Shown here: piece by piece, positions 37,301 to 48,489 of the stretch
Position numbering within the stretch: the stretch's first letter is position 1
How the letters are laid out: every line of letters begins with the position of its first letter
NCBI GenBank assembly: GCA_905221605.1
Contig: CAJNDS010002084.1
Span: 1-64,000, forward strand
Reading direction: 5' to 3'
Length of the DNA: 64,000 nt
From: Symbiodinium natans
Taxonomy: Eukaryota > Sar > Dinophyceae > Suessiales > Symbiodiniaceae
Made by a program: the position numbers and the translations under genes
Notes under the pieces: generated by a model
The model's database searches: none
What the model was told of the DNA's origin: nothing
What the model saw: only the letters and a program-made list of their open reading frames with translations

Positions 37301-40300
37301 TGACGTGTTGATTTGGAGTTCCTGGGTCTTGGAAGCCAGGATTGTGATCTCGACCTTTACGTTGCGAGTGGCACGCGTTGGGATGCCAGATTTCTGAGCT
37401 CTGAATTCTTGAGCCGGCTACTACTACTGCAAGGAGCGCCCCGTGGCTTCATCGCCACTTTGGAACTGAGTCTCATGTCTTGCTGTTGCTTGGGTATAGC
37501 TTCTTCAATGCTAAAGACATGTTAGACTCTGAGCCCCTGCTGGCAGGACTGGCCTTTACACTGACCAATAAAAATTCAGGTAGGGAGTATCATGACGGAA
37601 ATACAAGGACTCCTGCGGGATGAACGAGCAAACTGTTTCAGGAGGGCACTTCCGGACTTGGCTTTCGTCATAATGAACTACGGCCATGTCTCATGTAACT
37701 CAACACCGCAGGCGCACGTGAGCGGTCTTATTCTTTCCCAGCTTTGTCGTGACCTGGAGCCGGGCACGATTGAGTCAGGCCTTTTGGTCTCGATACGGTT
37801 TCCATCAGCGGGCTGCCTTGGACTCATCGACGGAGCACGGCTGGTAGAGCTCCACATCGAAGTACGTGTCCGGCTCATGCTCATCGTCATCGAGGATTTG
37901 GATATAGATCATCTTTTCCGTCTCGTCCTGGGTGTTCAGACACTGCTCTTGCTCCGCGCAGAAAGCCCGTGACCGGCCTCGTCAAACTCCAGCGTGCCCT
38001 GCTTTTTGATGAAATCTTTGCCATCTTTGGCCGTGACTTCCTTCGTTCTGTACCTCGTCCACACTGCTACAATTCTCTAAATCTCCAGAACGAAAGCGCA
38101 AGTCCATAGCAGCTCCCTCTTAAAATCCACCCTCGGTGTGGGCTTGCTAGTTTTTGACTCAGCTATTGGGATCACCTGGCCCAAGTCGCCCAGGTCGCCC
38201 AGGTGTCGCATACCCCCAAAGAACTCCACCCGCGAGTATCCCTGGAGCGCCCAAACCCAGAACATCCGCTCAGCGCCGGTCAAGTTGCTTGGGTTTAGGG
38301 AGATGTTTGCAGATGTTTTTCTGTGTAAAGTCATCAAAGTTGGAGGGCACGAGACACTCCCTTTGCCCAATGGCTCGATGCTGTCGGACTCTCTGGTGAC
38401 CAGCAGCTCCTCAAGAGGAAAAAACGGAATCGCGCTCGTTCTACGACACCTCGCCATTCCCAAACCGCGATCACATGCGGTCACATGCGGTCACATGCGG
38501 TCGCATGTCATCATGTGCTATGTTCCCCCACAGTCCAGCATGTCACAGCTTTCAAGGCAGGAGTACTCCAGGTGCCTCACAGAAAGCAAAAAGCCAAAGC
38601 AATAGCATCACATCACTGGTCACTGTAACAGCGTCTCACAGCTTTGGATCTGATATGATCTGATGCATTCTCTTAGACAAGAGAGAATATCAAACCTGCG
38701 ACGCGCTCACTCTCGATAGTTCTCCGTGGAATGATGCAACGCATGCGGTTCTGCATAGGGCTCTAGCTCGAAGGCGAACACGACGTTGGGCTTAGCTGCC
38801 TCCTGTTGTCACGGCCACAGGCAGCAGTGTAGAGAAACCGAATCGTTCGATTTGGACAGTGGCCTTCTCATCAGGCGAAAGTTGCACGGGGACCTGAGAT
38901 GCAAAACGCCACTGGCACACTAGTCCCAACACGCGCACACGGCAAACGCATACACACAGGACTGGCTAAGTTCACGGCTACCTTGGTATCAGATTTCCGC
39001 CTTGCCAAAACGGAATCTTGGAAAGTGTGCGCAAAGTAGTACAGAACTTTCTTAATTATCAATTCTTACGTCAGAACTTTTTTCACTTCTTAAAGGTCTA
39101 TTTTGTCTGCCGCTCCAGATGAACGTTTGAAGCTTTCGACGCAGAATGCCTTCGAGCTTGGTGGAGAGTTTGAAAGCCAAAGCTTGACGGGTGGAAAGGC
39201 AACTACGGAGGCCGAACGGCAGCATGCTTGAGAGTTTAGCTCGGACGGCTGCTTGCTGTGGTCGGTGAAGTTGTGCTCGGGAAGTTCGCGATGATGGCCG
39301 CCCCCTCACTGCTGCTGATGATGCGGCTTGCAGCGCTGGACTGACAGTACCAATGCGGCTCCGCAAAAATGTGATCCAGCGTCCTTCGCAGACCTCCAAC
39401 TACGGGGGGAGGGCTCGCTGGGGGGGATGAATTCCGAGCATTAGAATCGAGTCTGGAGTTTCAGCAACTCCTGCTCTCTTCAGCTTTTATAGCTTTTTTT
39501 TGAAACATAACATGAAAACACACTGGGCAGTCCACTTGTTTGAGCACCGATCTGTGACAAGCTTAGTTTTTCTTAAGATTCAAGCTCTCGGACACTCGAG
39601 CTTGCAAGCTTACCAAGCTTTCAAATTCGCGAGCCGACGGAGACTCTTCTAGCTAATAATACGGCTCAAGTTTAGACCCCTCAATCTCTCAAATTCTCTT
39701 TCTAAATTCTCTCAGAATCTGAACCTCCAAATCTTCCCCGAAGTCTATACTTGTTTAAGCCTTCGAAGCAAACTCTCCCTGACTTTCCATGCCTCCAAAA
39801 CGCTGCGACAACCTCTGTCGGACTTGCAACTTCGAAACTTGGCCGAACTGCAAGCACCAATATCTTCAGATACTCTTTCAATCGTGGATTTCTTGTCGAG
39901 CCGGTCTCTTCCTGTGCCACATGACTGCCTGTGAAAGCGGCATCCCCCCTGAAATGCGTTTGAGCTGTCTTTTGACTCAAAATGTCGAGCTTTCAAGCTC
40001 CCACACTGTCGAACTCAAAGCACCTCGCTCAGGATGCTCTTCCTGAAAAAACACGGGCTGCTAACGGCCGAGGGCGGTTGTTCGGGGATTGCTTGGCTTG
40101 AGTGGGACACTCCGGCCCATTTCCTGCCACGAACCTCCTGGAAAGTTACGAAAGCAGTTACAACTAATCGCGCTTCCCAAACAGCAACCCCACCCAATAC
40201 ATAGCAACACCCCTGGCAGCAAAACAACTTCTTGAGATTGGTTTTGTCCCTACTCTGCTTCCAGGCACGCTGGCAAGCCATGAGCATTAAGCATAGTAAG

Positions 40301-42450
40301 CTTGGACCTCCATCCGGAACAATGCAAACCGTAGCAGAGTCATACACAAGTCGTTCGCTCACACATGCTCACAATCCTTGTTCATTCTCGAGCCTTCCGC
40401 CACCGAAGATTTTCTCTGTGGCAGCTATGCGTCGAGCAGCTCTGGAGGGTTCTTCCTGTGTCACAAACTGCTTCACATTGCAATTCACCCCAACAGATTC
40501 CTGAGATTTCCGGATGACACACACAATTCTGAGACAGGGACCACTGCACCAAACTCTTCTCTAATCAGGGCCACAACTTTGTCCTGTTCAGAGTGCATTC
40601 ACACACATTCCAGAGGCGCGTTAATGAAACCAGCAACGCATGCCAGCGCGGCATCTGGAATCCCTGTTCCATGCTTCTTGAGAATTCGCATCCTCATGGT
40701 GGCAATCTCCTGCGAATGGCGGGAGGTGTAGTAGAAGCAGGCAACACTTCATCGATCACCGCCAATTGGCAGGCAAGGCAACTAGAGCAACTAATGTTAG
40801 CAGACCCCTTTCGGCCTGCTCTGTCGCTGCATCCAGCAATACTTTCTCCGCCTCCTTGCTCTTGCCCCCTCTGGCAAAGTAGCCTTTGTCCTCAGGCAAC
40901 AACACAGTGATGGGCGATGACTTTGGTACACAGAGCAGAAGAAGCACTGTGCCAAGGCCGGGCACACTTCGGGAAAGCTGAGATACTGGCGGCCAGGAAG
41001 GCAAGCAGCACTAGGACCGGAAAGAGGAAGAACGTTATGAGCGCCTCCGTCGGCGAAAAGGGCAGGGTTGCTGCGACAATGTTTATGGCATCCTCGCCCT
41101 GCTTCCGGGCAAACATTACAAAGGCACGGTTGGGGATGTTGGGGACAAGGCGTCCATCGAGTTTTCGCAGCTTGCAGCGTGCGATCTCGTCAGACGCCGG
41201 CTATACCAATACATGTTTATCTTTCCTGCTTGTTTGTAGCCAGCGTTGATGAATGCCCAAGACTTGTTCAAGCTTTGAATTTTATGTCGTGTGCCCGATG
41301 CAGCATAAATACTCAATGCCATGGCTCCATTAGAAGCGCAGTCACTTTCTGCTACGAGCAGACGTGGTCAGCTGTTCAAACCGTAATCGGGGCCGAAGTG
41401 AACAGGGATCCAGGGCGTCAGCTGTTCAAACCGTAATCGGGGCCGAAGTGAACAGGGATCCAGGGCTACAACTTAGAATGAGCACGGAGCGCCATGCATT
41501 TTGTTAGTGATGTAATACTGGTGCATCCAAGCTGCCTCCTCAATGGTGATAACCTGGCTAAGGGCAGGAAGAGGAAGATCCACGTAAGGCCGGAAAAGAC
41601 TAGAAGATAAGCTGCATCACCCAACATGCCAGGGCGACGTCAGGTGTCCACAGCATACAGATCACGATTAGCCAAACGTATGCTAAAACGGAGAAGGTCG
41701 CTGTCACTGCAAAGACCTCCCAGAACACCAGTTCGGGGCTCATTTTCACATTCCCTCAGATACCCCGCCTGGATATCCTTGATCCTACGGAACTCGCCAC
41801 CAGGGATTGCCGAAACGCAAACAGCTGTGATGACCAGCAAATTGAAAGCTGCACTGCCCACCTGGAAACATAAGCCATGGTGGCTATTCGTTGTGCTTCT
41901 GAGCAACACCACAAATTGAATGCAAGTAGGGCCGTGGCAATTGTGGATGGACCCAAATCACCAGAGTACATCTCATTTTTGAGAAGCTCTATGACCTTAG
42001 CAGCAATGTCAAGCACTGTCCGCCCTACATGCGCGACACACACATGCCGCATCATGCGCCCTGCAAACGCCCGGCTTGGGTTCAAGCACTCAGCAGGATC
42101 TCCGGAGCGCTAGAACCCAAAGCCATCAGCGTCAAGTTTGAGACGGTTGCATTCCACACCTTGACCTTTCGCAGGCATTGACATGTCATGTGAGGACCCA
42201 TGGCATTTGCGTCTCTTCACATTGCGCCAAGGCAGCCAAGGCACGGTGATGAAAGTCTGCAGATTGGAGCTGAAGACACGCTTCTTCTTCGACGTAATCT
42301 GTTCGCATCACTTGCATGTGTGCATTTCCACGTAGCTCTGAAGGCTCGCAACTTCCTGTCCCAAGGTTAAGGCCTTCTCGATCGATCCCATGAAGATGTC
42401 AGAGACAATACCCACACCTTCAGCAAGGGCGAGCCCGTACACTGCCCCGT
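31370..42450 (-). CDS. Na+/Ca2+ exchanger, NCX/CalX type, multi-exon
   Basis: Membrane antiporter extruding Ca2+ for Na+. Exons high to low: 42374-42450, ~42225-42298, 42088-42165, 41939-41995, 41769-41861, 41639-41716, 41536-41553, 40991-41044, 40816-40890, 40653-40709, 40548-40583, ~40395-40455, [gap], 38811-38893, 37978-38053, 37817-37927, 37718-37741, 37183-37242, 37095-37121, 36743-36877, 36638-36674, 36342-36385, 36050-36214, ~35990-35999, [gap], 34039-34111, 33946-33969, 33788-33848, 33680-33716, 33368-33421, 31923-31980, 31678-31742, 31553-31591, ~31371-31421. Seen: TM1 (SDIFMGSIE), alpha-1 ([22 protein letters not shown]), Calx-beta 1 ([17 protein letters not shown]), Calx-beta 2 ([20 protein letters not shown]), alpha-2 ([22 protein letters not shown]), tail (GGELGGP). 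Key ion-site residues of both alpha repeats are kept. First and last exons and two loop segments unresolved. Confidence 0.93.
31433..31490. repeat. 24-bp tandem duplication in an exchanger intron
   Basis: TGTCTGCTAGACATGTACTT occurs twice with a 24 nt spacing, between exons 31553-31591 and 31371-31421. Confidence 0.85.
32115..33335. repeat. 1.2 kb CA/CCA low-complexity array inside the exchanger gene
   Basis: Fills most of the intron between exons 33368-33421 and 31923-31980. The plus strand is nearly free of G and T apart from a few steps. Sub-blocks: CACACCGCCC-type units (32.12-32.35 kb), an 8-bp CCACCACR array (32.46-32.71 kb, with a long CCACCACG block), a 6-bp CACCAT array of about 24 units (32.80-32.94 kb), then 11-bp CACACCATCAC units (33.00-33.12 kb). 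It yields 385-480 codon frames of His/Thr/Pro on one strand and Gly/Val/Trp frames on the other; these are artefacts. The gene's transcript would be G-rich here. Confidence 0.95.
34705..34828. repeat. 9-bp minisatellite (CCCTCCGAG)n
   Basis: About 14 near-perfect units, in the exchanger intron between exons ~35990 and 34039-34111. Reads as Pro-Ser-Glu on plus and Arg-Arg-Ala on minus; not coding in context. Confidence 0.95.
35350..35545. repeat. Interstitial telomere-like block (CCCTAAA family)
   Basis: Many degenerate copies of AACCCT(A)AA and GAACCCT (for example CCTAACCCTAAACACTAAA) within an exchanger intron. Followed at 35580-35670 by a TTCC/TCCC pyrimidine tract. Confidence 0.75.
35580..35672. 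repeat. Pyrimidine tract (TTCC)n/(CCCT)n
   Basis: Nearly pure C/T run on the plus strand in the exchanger intron. Polypurine in the transcript. Confidence 0.9.
38100..38300 (+). mobile_element. Dispersed element, partial copy 3, inverted
   Basis: Plus strand reads CTTAAAATCCACCCTCGGTG then TGGGCTTGCTAG, the reverse complement of the hairpin end of copies 1 and 2. Then comes ACTCCACCCGCGAGTATCCC TGGAGCGCCC, matching one internal unit. It sits in the exchanger intron just upstream of the Calx-beta exon 37978-38053. A CCCAGGTCG triplet repeat lies between. Confidence 0.65.
38466..38508. repeat. 10-bp tandem repeat GGTCACATGC
   Basis: Four near-identical units in the exchanger loop intron. Confidence 0.85.
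41367..41466. repeat. Perfect 50-bp tandem duplication
   Basis: Two identical 50 nt copies starting GTCAGCTGTTCAAACC and ending GGATCCAGGGC. They lie in the exchanger intron between micro-exon 41536-41553 and exon 40991-41044. Identity suggests a recent event. Confidence 0.95.
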
Positions 42451-42499
42451 CTTTGCGTGGCGCAGCGCTGGAGTCGAGTGGTCTTGCGTCGAACTGAGG

Positions 42500-44660
42500 C
42501 TATGGCCCATAAAGGACCAGAACAGCCCGGTGAAGTACAACACCGCACCTCAGACTATCAAGACTGCCAAGACATACCGAGACTACCAAGCCGCGGCAAG
42601 CCGGAGTGGCATGGCAACGGAAATTCTGGACGGGTCCTCACAATGGTATGGAGGGATTTTGGACCCAAAGATGCCATTCTTGCCCCACCGATGTGGCCAG
42701 ACATGGGGCGCTGATGGGCGCTGGCTACGATCGATTCCGAACCCTAAACGGCCCTAAGCTATGGGAATGCGGTTGCCATCAAGTGGCTCAGTTCCTTTTC
42801 AAGGGCTTTCCAGATTCTCTCTTATTTCCTCTCACAAACATTTCGGCCTTAAAGTTTTCAAGCATGTTCTGGCCTCGTTGGCTTGGGTCTGGCTCCAGTG
42901 ACCGACCGCAGACACATGCCATGATTCCATGTTCGGATTGCCGCAGTGCCAAAGCAGTAAGCCATTTTGTCGTTGCTTGGCCCAAGGGTGCTTCCGAAGA
43001 ACAGACACAGCAGTGCATGGGTTAATCGGCGCCACCAATGTGGAGTGGCTGACCAGCTGCTGATTGGAGAAGCTAGCGGTAGCTTCCGAAACTGTTCTCT
43101 CTCTCTCACTCACTCACTCTCTCTCTCTCTCTCTCTAGAGAACTCACGCATTCTCGGGAAGCGGCGAAGTGCTGGATGCCATGTCTGCTCATCTGGCCGA
43201 AAAAATTTGATCAGAAGCAAGCAGCAAACAAACGCTTCCGTGTCCCTTTACTTGGCTAGACCGGTGGACCGATGGAACATCACGCAGAATTCTTTGAACA
43301 AACATTGAAGTCATCTAACAGAATCTAACATCTACGTTGACACAGCTGAGACCCCGCCTGGCGCGAAGAGGGGAAGCATAAGACCGCCTCCACCTACCTG
43401 GCGGCGGCAACAGTTTAAGTCCCGGAAGCTTACGTATATATACGTATATCGTTCATGGTCTTTGATGATGCCAACAAGCACCCCGAGCAGAGGAGGATCC
43501 GGCCTCGCATATTCCTGGAGAACTGTCACATGTCGAGTTGGCAGCGGTAAGGTTTTCTCCACTCATTTCGACACCTTATGAGAGCGGATTCAACTGAGAC
43601 CGACCACTGCCATTGCAAGACGCAACGTTCTGTCTGGCAACAGCACACAAACGGTAAGGATCCAGCTCTTCTGCAATTTGCAGAAATTTCGGGATCGGAC
43701 TCCCCACTGGAGCCAACACACATGCCGGGAACTGAGCCTCCTGTAACCTGTCGTCGGCCTAGATTCACACGCTAAGTGCCCGCAACAAGTTGCACAACAA
43801 TGTGGAGCATGGCGCAAGAGTCATATGAACGCTGAGATCTGCTATTCTGCGCTTCTCGTTTTGAGAAGCGGCCTTTGTACAGTTTTTACACTTTTGTGTG
43901 CGATCTAACAGGCCAAGAGGTCACGCAGCAACTTCATTGGCGACTCTCTCCCTGACCTGCAAAGGTCAAGCCAACACAACGTCCCGAGTCAAGCCAAGAT
44001 GTTCTCATGGCCTGCTCAGCTCGACTTCGTAGCATGTTGCTCTCGAAGTCGAGATGACGGCCTGAGCCCAGGCAAAATTAGTACTTTCACTTGGCCACTT
44101 GAAGCACTTGAAGCCTCGGTCTTTCAATTCCGACAGCTTCCTTTCGAGCTCCTGCACCAAGCAAAATCCCTCCCTGCCCGCAAATTCTCTCGCTTAGTGT
44201 CTTTCACTTTCTCCTTGCGCTCGCCGCTCAGGAGGGCCAGGGCCCCCCGGTCACGATCTTCCTCCTCCTCCACGATGCACGTGGTCTTGAACATTTTGCA
44301 GCGTGTGACACAAATCGGTGGATATTGTACATGTTGCACATGTTACACATGCTTGCTAACTTCAGGAGAAAAACCAGAACAAGGCATGTGCCCCGAGCAA
44401 CTTCTCACGGGCGACTGGAAACTTTCACACACATCGAATGAGCAGCAAGTGGGTGCCGATAGTGCGACACACTCTCTCCCTCATCCATGCCAGAGGTCAG
44501 GGCGCCGTACTTGAAATGAAAACCTTATGATGACTCATGACCTAGAGCACGTCGGGTAACCCTGCTGCTCAAGGAAGTTCCAAAGTGAGCTTTGCTACGA
44601 CTGCGGAGGATCTTGAAGGCATCAAGACATATGTACATGGCTTTCTTTCTGTGAACAACA
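42500..44660. other. Gap upstream of the exchanger
   Basis: Should hold the exchanger N-terminal exon(s); none could be recognised. Contains a CTCTCACTCACT/(CT)n tract at 43097-43137 and a TATATACG palindrome at 43433-43450. Open frames are unsupported. Confidence 0.4.
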
Positions 44661-44959
44661 CGACGGGTCGTCAATGAGCTAAAAGATGGCTGCTTCATTC
44701 AACCCGCAATGCAACAGCGTCCTGGAAAAAACAAACATTGCAAACTGTCGCACCAAAAACTCTGATTGCTTGGTGGTATGGATATGCTCAAGTCCGTTCT
44801 TGCATGTTGCAAACGAGCCCGGCCACACCACTGGCCTCGCTGTTGCGCTGGAATCTGGCAAAGTCATCTCGCACCTTAGATTTACTGATCTGCTGGAAGT
44901 TGGATGGCTTCACAGCAGTGCAAGGCAGTGGAAGACACCAAGCCAAAGGCCAATTATGC

Positions 44960-45160
44960 AGGCAACTCCCCTTGAACTGAGCAATCATCTGGTACCTTCT
45001 CGTTGCGTTCAGAAGCTCTGAGCCACACGCAACCTCCATGTCATCTCGCAAGAGGGAGAGGTCTTCCGTTGATCTGCATTCCATGTTGAAGCATCTTGAC
45101 GACACCAGTGTTCACCAAGTCCAAGGGCATTAGCAGCCTTCGTAAAGCGGCTTGTAACTT
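44960..45160 (-). CDS. Coding-like exon, gene unidentified
   Basis: After an ACGAAG|G acceptor near 45146 the minus strand reads LLMPLDLVNTGVVKMLQHGM and then INGRPLPLAR. An overlapping frame (STEDLSLLRDDMEVACGS) is also open, so the frame choice is uncertain. No family recognised. Confidence 0.35.
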
Positions 45161-45672
45161 GCTGTACTCCTGCGCGTAGTCCAGCAATTGGTCCTAGGGT
45201 TGTCTTGAGGCATAGCCGTCGAACTAAAGCCAAACAAGACCAGCTTCGATCACGGTCAGAAGCGGCTCGGCTCTTGGCACGGGCAGCTGCAATGTTGCCC
45301 CTGTAGCGCAGCTCGCGGTCCTCATGGGCTGGGCGTCAGGGCCCAAGCATTACGCGGACTGGCATGAACTTCCCTGTGATTGGTCCTGGAAACCTTGGGC
45401 AATCAAGTCTGTGCGATGAATTGTTTCCTCCGCTGCCTGCAAGCGACAAGCCCTTTCAGCCCTCTCAGCAGGCACCTCAAGGATGTTACAACAGACTATC
45501 TGGGTTTTGCGCCTAGCACTAGTCAATCCACACTCGCTGATGCCTCAACTTTCTGCAACTCGCTGCATGTCACTGCATGTCTGATGTCATCCGTTCCCTT
45601 TGCCTGCACTTTGACAGTCTTTGTACAGGAAGGTATTCTTCTCAAGTACATGTGGAACGAATTGGGCCCTCT

Positions 45673-46640
45673 TTAGGCTCGACGAGGATCAGCAAAGGAC
45701 TCATGAAAGTCCTCGACAGTCTCCTCCTCCTCCAGCAGACCACCTTGCTTGAGGATAAACGAAAGACAAGTTGCAGAACTTCAAGCAAGATGAATCATGT
45801 GGCTGAGAGACCGACTCATTTCCAATCTTCTGATACGGTTGACCTCGATCTGAATCTCCTCCACCGCTTGTCCTCTGCGACCCTCTTCGCAGGTGTCACA
45901 GCGAACCTTACGCGCGACACCACACAACAGCAGCCAACACATGAGCTATCACTGCTATCACAAGATCGACGACTGCGCCTGTCGGATCTCAAACATTGCA
46001 CCTTCAGCACTCGCGCGACATGGCGAGAACCCATGCAGACATTGGAAGATACCGGAAGACGTATATCCACAGTAAGCCAGCTGCGAACAATGCGGGGCAC
46101 ATTCCAGCCCCTGGCAGCTGCCAAGCCTTTCCGAAAAACCGAACCACAAGAAGAACTGCGTCGTGGACGAATGTGGACGAACAAAAATCTCAAAAGCAGG
46201 ACCATCTAGCCTGTGACTGGCACTGCCAAGCCGGCGCATAGACAGAGGAATACCACGTGAGTGGTTGCTCCTCTGGCGGTTCTCGCTCAAAACAGAGCAC
46301 AACAGCAACTCAAGACAGCGCCACAACAACCCCAAGCCAAGTGCGGCCCGAGCCTTGGCCGGGCCCCTGTGTCTTCAGCGTCCGCAACCTGCGACGAACA
46401 AATCGCGTCGAATGGCAATGAATGGCAATGACATGTACAGTGGGAGAATGCTGTGTTCAGCGTTGTGCCTGCCATCAAAATGCACAGTTTCTGGAAACGT
46501 GTCCAGAAGCATATCCTGCATCAGCAGGCCCAGCTTGGACCCTGCTTCCTGCAGAAAGTTCGTCAGTAAAGCCACAGCGGCCATCAACTTGCGTGGCCTA
46601 AACTGCGTGCAGAATGTGGGTATCATTGCATATGAAGATT
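45673..46640 (-). CDS. Unidentified membrane protein, 3' exons
   Basis: The last exon (~45673-45744) reads QGGLLEEEETVEDFHESF and ends PRRA-stop. Exon ~45820-45906 (acceptor CGTAAG|GTT) reads RCDTCEEGRRGQAVEEIQIE and continues VNRIRRLE. Further up, ~46010-46120 contains a hydrophobic run (LFAAGLLWIYVFRYLPMSA), and ~46480-46580 has another (LMAAVALLTNFLQEAGSKLG). This suggests a polytopic membrane protein with an acidic cytosolic tail. No family recognised; exon joins are only partly checked. Confidence 0.45.
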
Positions 46641-47269
46641 CGAACCAAGAGCAGTGCATGCATGACCCAAACCCCAGTCCAACCAATCTTGAAACATGAG
46701 AGGCATGAACATCCTGCCACGCGCTTGCCGACCAATGCTGCTCCAGCACGAGAAGGGAAGAAGCTGCGGCGTTCAAGATCTTCTCCTCAGTCAGGGACAG
46801 GCAGGGTTTTCCTGAGCACTTCTGATACACGCTACCCTCCCTGGACGACATATGCTTACCCCCTCTGCATCATGTCTTCAGGAAGGGAGTGGGAAGCTGG
46901 GGCAAGGGCTGGCGGTGACTGGAAAACGGTGACCGACTGCAGAAACATCTTCTGGGCGTTGCCTTGCCTTGGGTTGCGAAGTTCGGTTTTTCGAAGGTTA
47001 AAGCTTTCCCCTCCAAGCCAGGCTCGGGCCCGAACAGTCCGCAGTCGCGGAGGATGATGGGTAGCTCTTCCAGAATCCGCCCCAACTGCGCCTTGCATTC
47101 AAGGAACGACCACCATCCTTAGGCTCTAAGGTTTGGGATGTTCCCCCTTAGACAAACAGTCCTTAATGGGGATTATAGTACCCCCTGGTACAATCCCTAT
47201 TCGGCACTGTCAGTATAAGGGTGAACATCCCAAAGTAAGTTCACAGGTGACTCGCGAGTCGGGAAGGTG

Positions 47270-47525
47270 AGTCGCCTGACATAGGTTCTGAAAGCCTGCG
47301 ATCTTTAAAGCCCAAACCCCAAACTTACCCCAAACCCAGGGCCCTAGACCCAAAAATGCCCTAACCCAAAACCCAAAAACCCTAAAACTCTGAAGCCCCA
47401 AACCCGGAGCCCTAAACACTAAGCCCGAAACCCAAGCCCTGGCTTCTGGGGGCCCCAAACCCCCTAAACCCTACAACCCCAACCCTAAACCCTAAACTAA
47501 ATAATTCCTAAACCCTAACACATCC
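47270..47525. repeat. Interstitial telomere-like block (CCCTAAA family)
   Basis: Dozens of degenerate AAACCC/CCCTAAA motifs, ending in ACCCTAAACCCTAAACTAAA. The most telomere-like stretch in the window, in a gap between two minus-strand genes. Confidence 0.8.
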
Positions 47526-47665
47526 GAGAGAATGAGCTTTCAGGACTTCCGAAGTTTTCTCTGGGGAGTTCTCTTTTCTGCTATCGACTAGGGTCCGAAG
47601 CGCTTGAGACTCAATGGCTTTCTTGTTTTCGACTCAGGCGAAGTGACTCAGGACCTTCTCGGGAC

Positions 47666-48084
47666 CTAAAGATGTTCCAAGGGCTGGGCCAGCTGTAGGA
47701 GCTCTTGGCGTGCTACTTGATCGTCAGGCGTTGAAAAGCCTGGGATGAGAGCGCAGATATGGCAGAACTGCGAGACATGAATGAAGCAAGAGCAGCAAGA
47801 GCCGAGCCCACTGTGCCTCCAAAGTGTAGACAAAGTATGTTGTTGTGTCACGGAGTGTACGGTGACCAGTTTGGGCCCCCAGCTCCAGATCTTCTGGCTC
47901 GGAGACACCCGTAAGACTTCGCCAATCGAGTCCCACAGCTCCTGTCCGTAGCTCTTGTGTTCCTCCATATTGGCTTCAGCTTTCTGATGCTCTCACAGGA
48001 CGCTGCCTCTAGTGCCGGTAGTGAAGGGCCCATCTTGCCAACGCAGTGGTCGAACAGGACGGGGTGCTCCCAGAGAAACTCAGC
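47666..48084 (-). CDS. Unidentified gene, 3' exons
   Basis: Exon 48007-48084 (acceptor TGTAAG|GCT, GC donor) encodes 26 residues including EFLWEHPVLFDHCVGKMG. Exon 47909-47983 (acceptor CATCAG, GT donor) encodes 25 residues including MEEHKSYGQELWDSIGEVL. Both are phase 0 and join cleanly. A possible last exon ends at 47666 with ARQELLQLAQPLEHL-stop. No family recognised. Confidence 0.5.
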
Positions 48085-48489
48085 CTTACATGATCTTACA
48101 TGTCTCCACATCCAAGCTCGCTGGCTGCAAGATGCCAGCGGCTGCCTCTCAGCAGCTTCCAACTCTTTCACGCCATCACCTTGCAATACTTCGTGGCAAG
48201 AGGCACGCCCGTCCGATCTGTGCCCAAAGAAGCTGCGCAGCAGTGCAGACGTCACCTCGAGCAAGAAAAAGATGTCAGGTCAGAGGACCACAAAGCAGAT
48301 CACGCCACACCATCCACACCTCAAGTAACTCGGAGGATGTTGGACTCTTTGGTCCAGAGATTGCCGAGACAGCCTGGCCAAGATCGACTGCACCCTGAAC
48401 TTAAATGCACACATTCGTGAGTTCGATCACCGCGCATCATCCGCAGATTCCTCCGGCACCTTCGTGGAGGACGCTGTCTCACCCAAAGC

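Noticed and set aside
39650-39680. ACGGCTCAAG as a relict of the dinoflagellate spliced leader
   Set aside because: Only the last few bases agree; the preceding leader core is absent, so it is expected by chance.
45577-46209. 210-codon plus-strand frame
   Set aside because: The minus strand carries splice-consistent exons and hydrophobic segments here; the plus frame lacks any domain.
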